Part shown: positions 17,533 to 25,847 of the stretch, one piece after another
Layout of the letters: every line of letters starts with the position of its first letter
How positions within the stretch are numbered: position 1 is the first letter of the stretch
Source of the DNA: Saprospiraceae bacterium
GTDB taxonomy: Bacteria > Bacteroidota > Bacteroidia > Chitinophagales > Saprospiraceae
Reading direction: 5' to 3'
Assembly: GCA_022841745.1 (NCBI GenBank)
Contig: JALHQW010000019.1
Coordinates: 62,001-126,000 of the forward strand
DNA: 64,000 nucleotides
Made by a program: the position numbers and the translations under genes
Notes under the pieces: model-generated
Database searches by the model: none
What the model saw: the letters and a program-made list of their open reading frames with translations, nothing else
What the model was told of the DNA's origin: nothing

Positions 17533-18651
17533 ATGAAAAAACTTCTCCTCCTTCCACTTATCACCTTTGTTTTTTCCCAGTTGGGCTTCGCCCAACAACT
17601 AGTCCTGCCCAACAATGGCACGAACCCCCGTATGACGGTGGGCGTGCGCATCGGCGTTACCGATGTCACTATCAATTGGGGCGCACCGGGCGTCAAGGGG
17701 CGTGAGGGCAAAATCTGGGGCACGGATGTGGCCCATTACGGCTTCACGAACCTCGGCTTTGGCACCGCCAAGGAATCGCCGTGGCGGGCGGGTGCCGACG
17801 AATGCACGACCATCTCCTTTTCAACCGATGTAATGATAGAGGGCAAGCCGCTCCCTGCTGGTCAGTACGCACTCTTCATGATACTTGCTGCCGACGAGAC
17901 CACCCTCATCTTCTCGAAAAACCCCGCTGCATGGGGCAGCTATTTCTACGACCCCAAAGAAGACGTGCTACGGGTGACGGTGCGCCAGCAAAAAGACCTA
18001 CCGCAAAGCCGGGAGCGCCTTGCCTACCTCCTCGACAATCCGACCGACCGCTCCGTGACCGTGGCATTGGAATGGGAGCGTTGGCGCATTCCCTTCAAGG
18101 TCGAGGTTGACCCTGTGACTACGGGAATCGCTTCCATTCGCTCGCAAATGACAAGTGGTCTTGGTTTCGACCCGCCCAGCTTGCAGGCTGCTGCGCAATG
18201 GTGCCTGACCAATAATGTGAACTTGGAAGAGGCACTTTTCTGGATTGAATCTGCCACATCGCCCAACCTTGGCGGGGTGCAGACTTTTTCAGCATTGAAC
18301 ATACAAGCGGGTTTGCTGCGCAAACTGGGTCGCAATGCAGTAGCCGATGAGACCCTGAAAAACGCCATGGCAAAGGCCACCGTGATGGAACTGCACAGCT
18401 ATGGCAGGCAGCTCATTTCAGAGAAAAAACCGAAAGAGGCCCTCGCCGTTTTCGAGCAAAACCACAAGCAGAACAACGGTGCTTGGCCGACCAACGTAGG
18501 CTTGGCAAGGGGCTATTCCGCCAATGGTGACCTGAAAAAGGCGCTCGAACATGCCAAGCTCGCCCTTGCGCAAGCACCCGATGCGACCAATAAAACCAGT
18601 TTGGAGACGATGATAAAAACACTGGGCGAGGGGAAGCCCATTTCGCAGTGA
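17533..18651 (+). CDS. exported DUF2911 protein with C-terminal TPR-like region
   Basis: The protein has 372 residues. The start MKKLLLLPLITFVFSQ is chosen because it opens a signal peptide ending near GFAQ. DUF2911 spans about residues 25-180: VTINWGAPGVKGREGKIWG, then WRAGADECTTISFS, LPAGQYALFMI and the FSKNPAAWGSYFYD stretch. The C-terminal 150 residues are helical with TPR-like pairs (EKKPKEALAVFEQNHK, GDLKKALEHAKLAL). The family is common in Bacteroidota; its function is unknown. A terminator follows. Confidence 0.9.
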   Translation: MKKLLLLPLITFVFSQLGFAQQLVLPNNGTNPRMTVGVRIGVTDVTINWGAPGVKGREGKIWGTDVAHYGFTNLGFGTAKESPWRAGADECTTISFSTDVMIEGKPLPAGQYALFMILAADETTLIFSKNPAAWGSYFYDPKEDVLRVTVRQQKDLPQSRERLAYLLDNPTDRSVTVALEWERWRIPFKVEVDPVTTGIASIRSQMTSGLGFDPPSLQAAAQWCLTNNVNLEEALFWIESATSPNLGGVQTFSALNIQAGLLRKLGRNAVADETLKNAMAKATVMELHSYGRQLISEKKPKEALAVFEQNHKQNNGAWPTNVGLARGYSANGDLKKALEHAKLALAQAPDATNKTSLETMIKTLGEGKPISQ

Positions 18652-18674
18652 TGCTATAACCAGCTGTAAAAATA

Positions 18675-18707
18675 AAAGCCGCTTTTGGGTTTCCCAAAAG
18701 CGGCTTT
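18675..18707. terminator. bidirectional hairpin terminator
   Basis: A perfect 15-nt stem (aaagccgcttttggg) with a ttt loop lies between two convergent genes. Confidence 0.9.
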
Positions 18708-18728
18708 GCTTTTATAAGCATTTGAATA

Positions 18729-19763
18729 TCAAATACTTGGAATGAACGCTGGCAATGGCAGCGGCTCTTCCATTTCTTCGTAAACATCGGTGAGGAATCC
18801 CTTTGACTCCATCCATTGGTCGTTAAAGACCTTGCCGAGGTATTTGCTACCGTGGTCGGGCAGGATGATAACCACCACGTCGTCCTTAGTGAACTCGTCT
18901 TTGATTTGCAACAGCGCCTGAATACTGCCGCCACTGGAGTATCCTGCGAAGATACCCTCCATCAGGGCCAGTTCACGGGTGCGCAGGGCGCTTTCCCGGT
19001 CGGTCACTTTCACAAACTTATCAATCAGCTCGAAATTGCAGTTGGCGGGGATGATGTTCTTGCCCGTGCCCTCTATTTCGTAGCTGTAAATCTCCCGCTC
19101 GTCGTACTCGCCCGTTTCGTGGTACTTCTGCAAGGCAGAGCCGTAGGCATCCACGCCGATGACGCGGACGTTCGGATTCTGCTCTTTGATGTACTGCGCC
19201 GTGCCGCTCAGGGTTCCACCCGTGCCAGTACTGGCGATGAGCGCCGTGATTTTTCCCTCGGTTTGCTCCCAGATTTCGGGGCCGGTGCTCAGGTAGTGCG
19301 CCCGTGCGTTCTCGGTGTTGAAGTTCTGGTTGATGTACAACGAGTTGGGAATCTCCCTTGCTTTTCGCTCGGCCACTTTGTAGTAGGAGCGGGGGTCTTC
19401 GGGCTTTGCCTCCTTCGGGCAAATGATGACCTCGGCGCCCATGGCCTCCAGGCAGTCAATCTTTTCTTTGGAAACTTTGCTGGTGAGCGTCAGTACGCAC
19501 TTGTAGCCTTTCACGGCGGCGACCATGGCGAGGCTGAAGCCCGTGTTGCCACTGGTGGCCTCGATGAGGGTGCCGCCCGGCTTGAGCCTGCCCAGGCGCT
19601 CCGCTTCCTCTATCATGTGCAGGGCAATGCGGTCCTTGGCCGACTGGCCAGGATTGAAGCCTTCACATTTCACATAGACAGTCGGGGCAATGGTCTGGGT
19701 GATGCGGTTGAGGCGGATGAGCGGGGTGCGCCCAATGGCCTCAAGGATGCTGTTATAAGTCAT
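18729..19763 (-). CDS. PLP-dependent cystathionine beta-synthase / cysteine synthase family enzyme
   Basis: The protein has 344 residues. The PLP lysine is in NPGQSAKDRIA (about residue 43), the phosphate-binding motifs are EATSGNTGFS and STGTGGTLSGT, and the C-terminal SSGGS is present. The sequence CEGFNPGQSAKDR and the insert around EYDEREIYSYEIEGTGKNIIP are closer to cystathionine beta-synthase than to CysK. The regulatory CBS-domain pair is absent. It would condense serine or O-acetylserine with a thiol compound in the cytoplasm. It is monocistronic with its own -7 box. Confidence 0.88.
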   Translation of the reverse strand: MTYNSILEAIGRTPLIRLNRITQTIAPTVYVKCEGFNPGQSAKDRIALHMIEEAERLGRLKPGGTLIEATSGNTGFSLAMVAAVKGYKCVLTLTSKVSKEKIDCLEAMGAEVIICPKEAKPEDPRSYYKVAERKAREIPNSLYINQNFNTENARAHYLSTGPEIWEQTEGKITALIASTGTGGTLSGTAQYIKEQNPNVRVIGVDAYGSALQKYHETGEYDEREIYSYEIEGTGKNIIPANCNFELIDKFVKVTDRESALRTRELALMEGIFAGYSSGGSIQALLQIKDEFTKDDVVVIILPDHGSKYLGKVFNDQWMESKGFLTDVYEEMEEPLPLPAFIPSI

Positions 19764-19828
19764 AGACCAGCGAACTTTTGTGTGCAGTACTTCTTAGCGA
19801 ACGAATGTATAGCGAATAAAAACTGCTG

Positions 19829-19836
19829 CAAAGATA
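19829..19836 (-). promoter_or_regulatory. candidate -7 box for the PLP-enzyme gene
   Basis: TATCTTTG on the minus strand is an exact TAnnTTTG match about 65 nt before the start codon. Confidence 0.5.
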
Positions 19837-19922
19837 CAACAGCGATAACGAAGGTAGCTATTCTTTGATGAGAATCACTGTTAGTAACGGTTTTTTTTGA
19901 AAAATATTGAAAAACCAATCAC

Positions 19923-22022
19923 TTAACCTAAGAGATTAAAAACCACCCAACTTCCCAAATACGCCAGCACTCCCATAAAACTGAACTGCACAATCGGCCA
20001 CTTCCAGCCGCCAGTCTCCCGGCGCACGACGGCGATGGTGCTCATGCATTGCAGCGCAAATACATAGAAAATGAGGAGGGAAGCCGCCGTGGCGGCGGTA
20101 TAGACCTTGGCCCCAGTCTGCGGGTTTCGGGCTTCGGCAAGACGGTCGTGGATGGTGGCCTCGTCGTTGGTGCTGCCGATGCTGTAGATGGTGGCCATGG
20201 TGGCCACAAAGACTTCCCGTGCGGCAAAGGAGGTAATGAGCGCAATGCCGATTTTCCAGTCGAAGCCGAGTGGGCGGATAACTGGTTCGATGAATTTGCC
20301 AAGGTGCCCTGCATAGCTCGCCTCGATGCGGTAAGCGGCCACGAGGTCGGCGGTGGCCGTTTCATCGAGGTTTTGTTGCTGCGCAATGCTGGTGGCCTCG
20401 GCCTCAGCCGCCGCCATTTTGGCCGAAGGCCCATAGCTGGCCAAGCCCCAAAGCACGATGCTGGCCACCAAAATCACCTTGCCCGCTTCCAGCACGAAGG
20501 CGGAGGTTTTCTCCCAAATTGTATGCCAGACGTTGCGCCAAACGGGCAAGCGGTACGGTGGCAACTGCATCACCAACCACGAGGGGTCGCTGGATTTCAC
20601 GAACTGCTTGAACACCCAGGCCGAACCCAGCGCTGCCACGATGCCCAGCAAGTACAGCCCCATGAAGGCCATACCCTGTGCATTGAAGATGCCGAGCACT
20701 CTGCCCGGCGGCACAACAAAACCGATGAGCACCGTGTAAACCGGAATCCTTGCGGAGCAGCTGATGAGCGGCGTGGCGAGGATGGTGAGCAGCCGCTCCC
20801 GCCAGTTACCGATGGTGCGGGTGCTCATGATGGCAGGTATTGCGCAAGCCCCCCCGGCCACCAAAGCCACCACGCTGCGCCCGTTCAGGCCAAACTGCTG
20901 CATCAGTTTATCGAAAATGAACACGGCACGGGCCATGTAGCCCACTTCTTCGAGGATGGTGATAAGCATGAAAAGGATGGCAATTTGCGGCACAAAGACC
21001 AGTATGCCACCCAGCCCGGTCAGCACCCCCTCGGTCAGCAGGTCGGTGAACCAGCCAGCGGGCAGGTTTGCCCTTAACGACTCGGCAGCCCAGCCAAAGC
21101 CTGTTTCAATCCAGTCCATTGGGTAGGCTGCCCAGGCATAGATGGCCTGGAACACGAGGAACATGACAACGAAGAAAATGATGGGGGCAAGAATAGGTTG
21201 TGTCAGGATGGCATCCAACCCATCGGTGCGGGTGGGTTTTTCGGCTTTTCGGCTGATGGCCTTTTGCAGCACGGGCGTGAACCGCTCGTAGCGCCGCATC
21301 GTCTCTGCAATCTGGTTTGGTAAGCTCCTGAAGTTTTCCGCTTCGCAAATTCGGCGTACGGCTGCTTTTTGCGCCTCGGTCAAATGCGCCAAACGCTCGG
21401 CGTGGTGGGCCACCAGCAGCGCCCGGTAGGGATTTTCGATTCCGAGTTCCTGCTGTACTTGTCTTGCTACCTTTTGCTCCACAGTCGTTGGGACGTAGAG
21501 CGGCGAGGTGCTGCTTTTGCTGTGCATCAGGTCGGCCATTGCCTGCTTGAGCGCCTCCACGTTCATGCCAGTACGGCCGCTCACAAGTACCACGGGTATT
21601 TCGAGGAAATCGGAAAGCTGGCCCACATCAATGGTCATGCCCGACCGCTCGGCCACATCGGCCATGTTCAGCGCAAGCAGGCAGGGGAGGCCGAGGTCTT
21701 TCAGTTGCGTCAGCAGCAACAGGTGCTTTTCGAGATTGGTGAGGTCGGAAACATAAACGATGGCATCGGGGAAGTTCTTGTCGGCAGGGTTGACAAGGGC
21801 GTTTAGCACCACCCGTTCGTCTTCGGAGTTGGGGTAGAGGCTATAGGCACCGGGCAGGTCAATGAGCATGACCTCCTCTCCGCCAGGGAGCTGTAATTTT
21901 CCAAACTTCTTTTCTACGGTAACGCCTGGGAAATTGGCCACTTTTTGCCGGAGGCCAGTAAGCTGGTTGAAAAGAGAAGATTTGCCGCTATTCGGGTTTC
22001 CTGCTAACGCAATAGTGTTCAT
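19923..22022 (-). CDS. feoB: ferrous iron transport protein B
   Basis: The protein has 699 residues. The N-terminal G domain has G1 GNPNSGKSS (8-16), the G2 Thr in FPGVTVE, G3 DLPGAYS, G4 NMAD and G5 VSGRTG. It is followed by a helical insert and a membrane part with the two gate repeats (LTGLGGILVFVPQIAILF, GGACAIPAIMSTR and the later FAAREVFVATMATIY). It imports Fe(II) across the inner membrane using GTP. It overlaps feoA by 4 nt (ATGA), so the two are translationally coupled. Confidence 0.97.
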   Translation of the reverse strand: MNTIALAGNPNSGKSSLFNQLTGLRQKVANFPGVTVEKKFGKLQLPGGEEVMLIDLPGAYSLYPNSEDERVVLNALVNPADKNFPDAIVYVSDLTNLEKHLLLLTQLKDLGLPCLLALNMADVAERSGMTIDVGQLSDFLEIPVVLVSGRTGMNVEALKQAMADLMHSKSSTSPLYVPTTVEQKVARQVQQELGIENPYRALLVAHHAERLAHLTEAQKAAVRRICEAENFRSLPNQIAETMRRYERFTPVLQKAISRKAEKPTRTDGLDAILTQPILAPIIFFVVMFLVFQAIYAWAAYPMDWIETGFGWAAESLRANLPAGWFTDLLTEGVLTGLGGILVFVPQIAILFMLITILEEVGYMARAVFIFDKLMQQFGLNGRSVVALVAGGACAIPAIMSTRTIGNWRERLLTILATPLISCSARIPVYTVLIGFVVPPGRVLGIFNAQGMAFMGLYLLGIVAALGSAWVFKQFVKSSDPSWLVMQLPPYRLPVWRNVWHTIWEKTSAFVLEAGKVILVASIVLWGLASYGPSAKMAAAEAEATSIAQQQNLDETATADLVAAYRIEASYAGHLGKFIEPVIRPLGFDWKIGIALITSFAAREVFVATMATIYSIGSTNDEATIHDRLAEARNPQTGAKVYTAATAASLLIFYVFALQCMSTIAVVRRETGGWKWPIVQFSFMGVLAYLGSWVVFNLLG

Positions 22023-22252
22023 TCAATGTCCAATGTCGTCATGATGCTGCTCGCCTCGTTGTGCCGCACGACTACGTTGATGCCGTCCACCTTGAGGTAG
22101 TAGCCGCCATTGAAAGGGGCGATTCGTACGACCTTCAGTTGGCTGCCGGGCAGTACGCCCATCGTCATCAACTTGCCTGCGATGCGCTCATCGGCAAAGT
22201 GGCTAATGCGCCCGCCGAAGCCTTCTTTTAGCTGTGTGACTGCACTTGTCAT
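22019..22252 (-). CDS. feoA: ferrous iron transport protein A
   Basis: The protein has 77 residues forming one SH3-like FeoA domain: ERIAGKLMTMGVLPGSQLKVV, then YYLKVDGINVVVRHNEAS. FeoA supports FeoB activity at the membrane. It is the first gene of the feoAB operon; its promoter is visible 47-75 nt upstream. No Fur box could be identified by eye. Confidence 0.95.
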   Translation of the reverse strand: MTSAVTQLKEGFGGRISHFADERIAGKLMTMGVLPGSQLKVVRIAPFNGGYYLKVDGINVVVRHNEASSIMTTLDIE

Positions 22253-22298
22253 GCGGTTTTAAATCTGCTGTTGTTATTTAGATTAATTTTAGACAAGC

Positions 22299-22327
22299 CA
22301 AAAGTAAGGCAGCATGTTTTAAAACAA
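22299..22327 (-). promoter_or_regulatory. candidate feoAB promoter
   Basis: On the minus strand TTG is followed 18 nt later by TACTTTTG (22299-22306), an exact -33/-7 arrangement, 47 nt before the feoA start. Confidence 0.65.
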
Positions 22328-22440
22328 GCTGACTTTTGTCAAAATATGGAAAAAATTGCGGAGCCAGTACCTAATATTAGGTATTAGGTTGTTCCTCATT
22401 TGCCAAATGGCAATCTTGCTGGCATCTGATAAAGTCCGCT

Positions 22441-22448
22441 TAGCTTTG
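22441..22448 (+). promoter_or_regulatory. candidate -7 box for the small charged protein
   Basis: TAGCTTTG is an exact TAnnTTTG match 19 nt before the ATG at 22468, with TTG at 22416-22418. Confidence 0.6.
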
Positions 22449-22467
22449 CCAACAAAAACATTCAATC

Positions 22468-22668
22468 ATGGCTAAAAAATCAAAACCCACCGAAAAAAAG
22501 CAGCCCAAAGTACATGAAGACCTAAAGGGCTTCGACATCAAAATCAACGCCTTCGGCGAATTGTCGTCCAACCTTAATATTGAACGGCTCAACCAGTTCC
22601 TCAACGAAAAAGTGGACGACATCAAGCTCCGTGACCGCAACAAAGTAAAGGACGATGAAGAGGAATAA
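22468..22668 (+). CDS. small charged protein of unknown function
   Basis: The protein has 66 residues, rich in Lys, Glu and Asp, without a signal peptide or membrane segment. The middle GFDIKINAFGELSSNLNIERL looks like a conserved core, flanked by a basic start (KKSKPTEKK) and an acidic end (DDEEE). An exact -7 box sits 19 nt upstream, which supports it as real. No family is recognised. It lies between feoAB and the ECF sigma operon, transcribed away from feoAB. Confidence 0.75.
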   Translation: MAKKSKPTEKKQPKVHEDLKGFDIKINAFGELSSNLNIERLNQFLNEKVDDIKLRDRNKVKDDEEE

Positions 22669-22830
22669 ATGTAGGTACGTTTATTTTTAGTCCCGAAATA
22701 ATTGATTGATTTTCAATTATTTGCAACTTCTTCACACCTTACCAAGGCAGCTCCCTATTGTCAATTCTTCGCACTTCGTGCAACCCTTTGCCAATCTTGC
22801 TGTCATTTTGGCTGAAACTAACTTAGGACT

Positions 22831-23385
22831 TTGGACTACGGAAGCACCCACAGGGACATCGTTGAGAACTGCATGAGGGGTGACCGAAAAGCGCAGTTCG
22901 AACTTTACAGGCTGTATTCACAAGCCATGTACAACGTATGCCTCCGTATGGTAAACAGTGCCCTCGACGCCGAGGACCTGCTTCAACAGTCGTTCATTGA
23001 TGTTTATTCCAAAATGGATAGCTTCCGCTACGAGTCCACCATCGGGGCTTGGATTAAGCGGATTGTGGTCAACAACTGCATCAATTTTCTGAAAAAACGC
23101 AAGCTGAAGATTGAGACATTGGACGACCGCTTCCACCATGTGCCCGACCACGAACCTGTGGGCGAAAAGCACCTGAACGTAAAGGCCATTAACGACGCCA
23201 TGACCAAGCTGCCGGATGGTTACCGGGTGGTGTTCAGCCTGTACCAATTCGAGGGCTACGACCACAAGGAAATAGGAGAGATACTCGACATCACCGAGGC
23301 CACCTCCAAGTCGCAGTTCAGCAGGGCCAGGAAAAAACTCAGGGAACTGCTGGAGGGGCAGCAACTATTGATTGATAAAAGTTGA
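22831..23385 (+). CDS. ECF-type RNA polymerase sigma factor
   Basis: The protein has 184 residues. The likely start is TTG at 22831, because the conserved RDIVENCMRGDRKAQFELY lies upstream of the first ATG (22873). Region 2 contains DAEDLLQQSFIDVYSKM and WIKRIVVNNCINFLKK. Region 4 contains LPDGYRVVFSLYQFEGYDHKEIGEIL and SQFSRARKKLREL. It is a SigW/RpoE-like alternative sigma factor. The next two genes are a single-pass membrane protein and an exported DUF4097 protein, a common Bacteroidota set in which the second gene is the presumed anti-sigma factor. Confidence 0.92.
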   Translation: MDYGSTHRDIVENCMRGDRKAQFELYRLYSQAMYNVCLRMVNSALDAEDLLQQSFIDVYSKMDSFRYESTIGAWIKRIVVNNCINFLKKRKLKIETLDDRFHHVPDHEPVGEKHLNVKAINDAMTKLPDGYRVVFSLYQFEGYDHKEIGEILDITEATSKSQFSRARKKLRELLEGQQLLIDKS

Positions 23386-23460
23386 TAGCGGTTGATAAGG
23401 GTTTATAAGGTTGATACACGCTGAATCAACCTTGTAAACCTTCATCAACCCTTATAAACC
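23379..23460. repeat. private-word inverted repeat (GTTGATAAGG type)
   Basis: Words ggttgataagggtttataagg are followed by complementary aatcaaccttgtaaacctt and catcaacccttataaacc. It begins over the stop codon of the sigma gene and ends 8 nt before the next start. It is related in wording to the patch at 13880. Confidence 0.7.
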
Positions 23461-23468
23461 ATAAAAAA

Positions 23469-24008
23469 ATGAGCAACTTAGAAAAATTCATTCTGGAAAA
23501 CAGGGCCGACTTCGATACCGGGGTGCCGAGCCTGAATGTCTGGGCGAATATTGACCGACAGCTTGACCGACAGCGGCCAGCGGTTCGGATGGTTTGGATG
23601 AAACGGTTAAGAGCCGCAGCAGCCGTATTGGTGTTGCTGCTGGCAGGAGGTGCCGCCGGGGCTTACCTTGCCAATCGCGGTGGTGCCGTTGATTCACTGG
23701 CCGATGTGTCGCCCGAACATGCTGAGATGGAGCGCTACTTCAGCTCCCAAGTAGAAGAAAAAATGGCCAAACTCGCCAGCTATAAGCAAGATGGCGTCGT
23801 GAAGGCCGACCTAAAAGAACTGGACGAGACCTATGAGCAGCTTCGAGAAGAGCTAAAGGATGCACCAGTTGGGGCGGAGGAAAAAATCATTCAGGCGATG
23901 ATTGAGACCTACCAGACCAAAATCAGCATTTTGGAGCAAGTGCTCGAAAAAGTGGAAAGCGTTAATCCTTCAACTATAAATGCAGCAGAAAATGAAGTCA
24001 GTCTTTAA
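23469..24008 (+). CDS. putative anti-sigma factor (single-pass membrane protein)
   Basis: The protein has 179 residues. The cytoplasmic N-terminus (about 55 residues, LEKFILENRADFDTGVPSLNVW) is followed by one membrane helix (AAAAVLVLLLAGGAAGAYLA) and a helical, acidic periplasmic part likely to form a coiled coil (KELDETYEQLREELKDA). The placement straight after an ECF sigma gene and the topology fit an anti-sigma factor. No zinc-binding HxxxCxxC motif is present. It overlaps the start of the next gene by about 17 nt. Confidence 0.75.
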   Translation: MSNLEKFILENRADFDTGVPSLNVWANIDRQLDRQRPAVRMVWMKRLRAAAAVLVLLLAGGAAGAYLANRGGAVDSLADVSPEHAEMERYFSSQVEEKMAKLASYKQDGVVKADLKELDETYEQLREELKDAPVGAEEKIIQAMIETYQTKISILEQVLEKVESVNPSTINAAENEVSL

Positions 24009-25182
24009 ATATCAAATCTTACTGGCGGCCTTTACTTGGTGCATGGTTGTGTTGCCTTCCGGCAATGCCTCGCCAGACCCTGAATGGTATTCCGCCACTA
24101 CGTTGGAACCTACCATTGGGCAACACGACCCCAATGCACAGGATTTCACAAAGACCATTAAAAAAGAGTTTCCCCTAAACAGCAATGGCACAGTGAACAT
24201 CGTGAACAAATACGGAAAAGTGGACGTGAAAACTTGGGACAAGAACCGGGCAAAAGTGGACGTTACCATCGTCGTGAAAGCCTCCAGCGAATCGCAGGCG
24301 CAACCAGTTTTCGACCGCATCCGCATCGAGTTTGCCAATGACGATAGCTACGTTAAGGCCGAGACCGTTATTGAGTCCACCAAGGGCAATTGGTTTGACT
24401 GGGGAGGGTGGAACGAAAAGACAGAGTTCCAAATCAACTACCAAGTATATATGCCAGCCTCCGCATCCATTGACCTGACCAATAAATATGGCGATGCATC
24501 GGTGGCGTCCCTCAATGGCAAGGCCAAGGCCGATATCAAGTACGGCAATATCCACTTGGAAGGAGCCAATTCGGGTCTTTCCCTCGTACTCGACTATGGC
24601 AATGGAACAGTGGTGAAATCGGGCGATGCCAATCTGAACGTGTCCTACAGCAAACTGACCGTGAACGACATTCGCAACGTCAACCTGACCTCCAAGTACT
24701 CCAAGCTGAACATGGGCAACTGCGGAGACCTGAATGCTGAGTCAAGGTACGATGACTTCAAATTGGACAAAGTGGGCCATTTGCAATGTACCGCCAAGTA
24801 TGGTAGCATGGCCGTTGGCACTGCCAACAGTATCAAGGCAACTGGCCAGTACACTGATCTTACCGTGGAGCGGCTCAAAGGCAACGGCGATTTTGACCTT
24901 TACTACGGCGGCCTTCGGATTAATAATGTTTCCAAAGGTTTTGAAAAAATAAACCTGCTCGGCAAGTACTCCGATTTCAAGATTGGTATCGAAAACGGAG
25001 CAAGCTATACCTTCGATGCCAACGCCAGCTTTGCAGGCATTGCCTACCCCGATGGGTTGGTGGTCACCTATGAACAAGAAAAGGGCAGTTCCCACCAAGT
25101 GAAAGGCCATGTGGGCGGCCAGAACGCCAGGGGTGTCATCAAGGCAAGCTTGAACTATGGTGGCTTGAAGGTGAAGCAGTGA
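23992..25182 (+). CDS. exported DUF4097-like (head GIN / adhesin-type) beta-repeat protein
   Basis: The protein has about 396 residues. The start MKSVFKYQILLAAF begins a signal peptide; an ATG 12 nt earlier is possible. After residue 50 a beta-helix-like pattern repeats: VNIVNKYGKVDVKTWDKN, SIDLTNKYGDASVASLNG, KADIKYGNIHLEGA, LTSKYSKLNMGN, LQCTAKYGSMAVG. The repeated K-Y-G/S steps are typical of DUF4097. It probably sits in the periplasm or on the surface and is the output or sensor partner of the ECF sigma factor. It overlaps the previous gene and ends before a terminator. Confidence 0.85.
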   Translation: MKSVFKYQILLAAFTWCMVVLPSGNASPDPEWYSATTLEPTIGQHDPNAQDFTKTIKKEFPLNSNGTVNIVNKYGKVDVKTWDKNRAKVDVTIVVKASSESQAQPVFDRIRIEFANDDSYVKAETVIESTKGNWFDWGGWNEKTEFQINYQVYMPASASIDLTNKYGDASVASLNGKAKADIKYGNIHLEGANSGLSLVLDYGNGTVVKSGDANLNVSYSKLTVNDIRNVNLTSKYSKLNMGNCGDLNAESRYDDFKLDKVGHLQCTAKYGSMAVGTANSIKATGQYTDLTVERLKGNGDFDLYYGGLRINNVSKGFEKINLLGKYSDFKIGIENGASYTFDANASFAGIAYPDGLVVTYEQEKGSSHQVKGHVGGQNARGVIKASLNYGGLKVKQ

Positions 25183-25243
25183 AAATACTGGCAGCTTACG
25201 CTGTTACGAAAGCTGAAATTTCATACTAATTCAATTTTTGTTG

Positions 25244-25272
25244 GCCGCTTCCGGTTTGGAGCGGCTTTTTTT
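25244..25272 (+). terminator. hairpin terminator of the sigma operon
   Basis: gccgct pairs with agcggc around ccggtttgg-type loop and is followed by TTTTTTT. Confidence 0.75.
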
Positions 25273-25275
25273 ATG

Positions 25276-25392
25276 CGTAACTTCTAAGGAGGGTTGGGAG
25301 GAGAGAAAAAAAATCATTTTTTCTCTCCTCCCATGTTTTGGGTTATTTTTATGCTATATAAAATGAGGGCAAAAGGTTAGCAGAAAGACGTA
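25276..25392. repeat. dispersed palindromic element, copy B (right end decayed)
   Basis: The left end cgtaacttctaaggagggt is followed by the main hairpin gggaggagagaaaaaa and its complement (25296-25332). The second hairpin (gttttgggttattttt) and right end (ggttagcag) are degraded. It directly follows the terminator of the sigma operon. Confidence 0.75.
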
Positions 25393-25847
25393 AAAAAAGA
25401 GGTCAAGGCGAAGCCTTGACCCCCTGAATAAACACCTAAAACCCTATTAGATTTCCAAATTTTGTGGGGAGTGTCTGTTTAAGACGCAATGACTTATTCT
25501 AAATGTTGGTCATTGTGGATTTGTTCGGCGAACTTGATTAAAAATTTCTTTATGACTAAATATTCAGCCGTTCAGCATCGCTGAACGGGTGTTTTTCTCG
25601 GCTCATTGAGCATTTAACATTAAATTGCACCATATTTGCATTATGACATGTGCATCTTAGGGCAAATGGTACTATTCGTTTTAAAACCCGGCCCTTCGTT
25701 TTGGTTTTCAGCAAGTTATGATGGCGGCTAAATAAAAATTGGAGCAGGGCAGTTTTTCGGCCCTGCCCCACAACAAAATGCTACTTTCAATGCGTTTTGT
25801 CGTCATAATGCCGGAATGTTTCCAGGCTAATACCAAAGCAAAATCAC
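25393..25847. other. gene-free region with three small hairpins
   Basis: No convincing gene is present. Perfect or near-perfect hairpins are at 25401-25421 (ggtcaaggc/gccttgacc), 25567-25588 (ccgttcagc/gctgaacgg) and 25744-25766 (gcagggc/gccctgc). These could be leader structures of the SPOR-type gene or an unrecognised small RNA. Confidence 0.4.
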
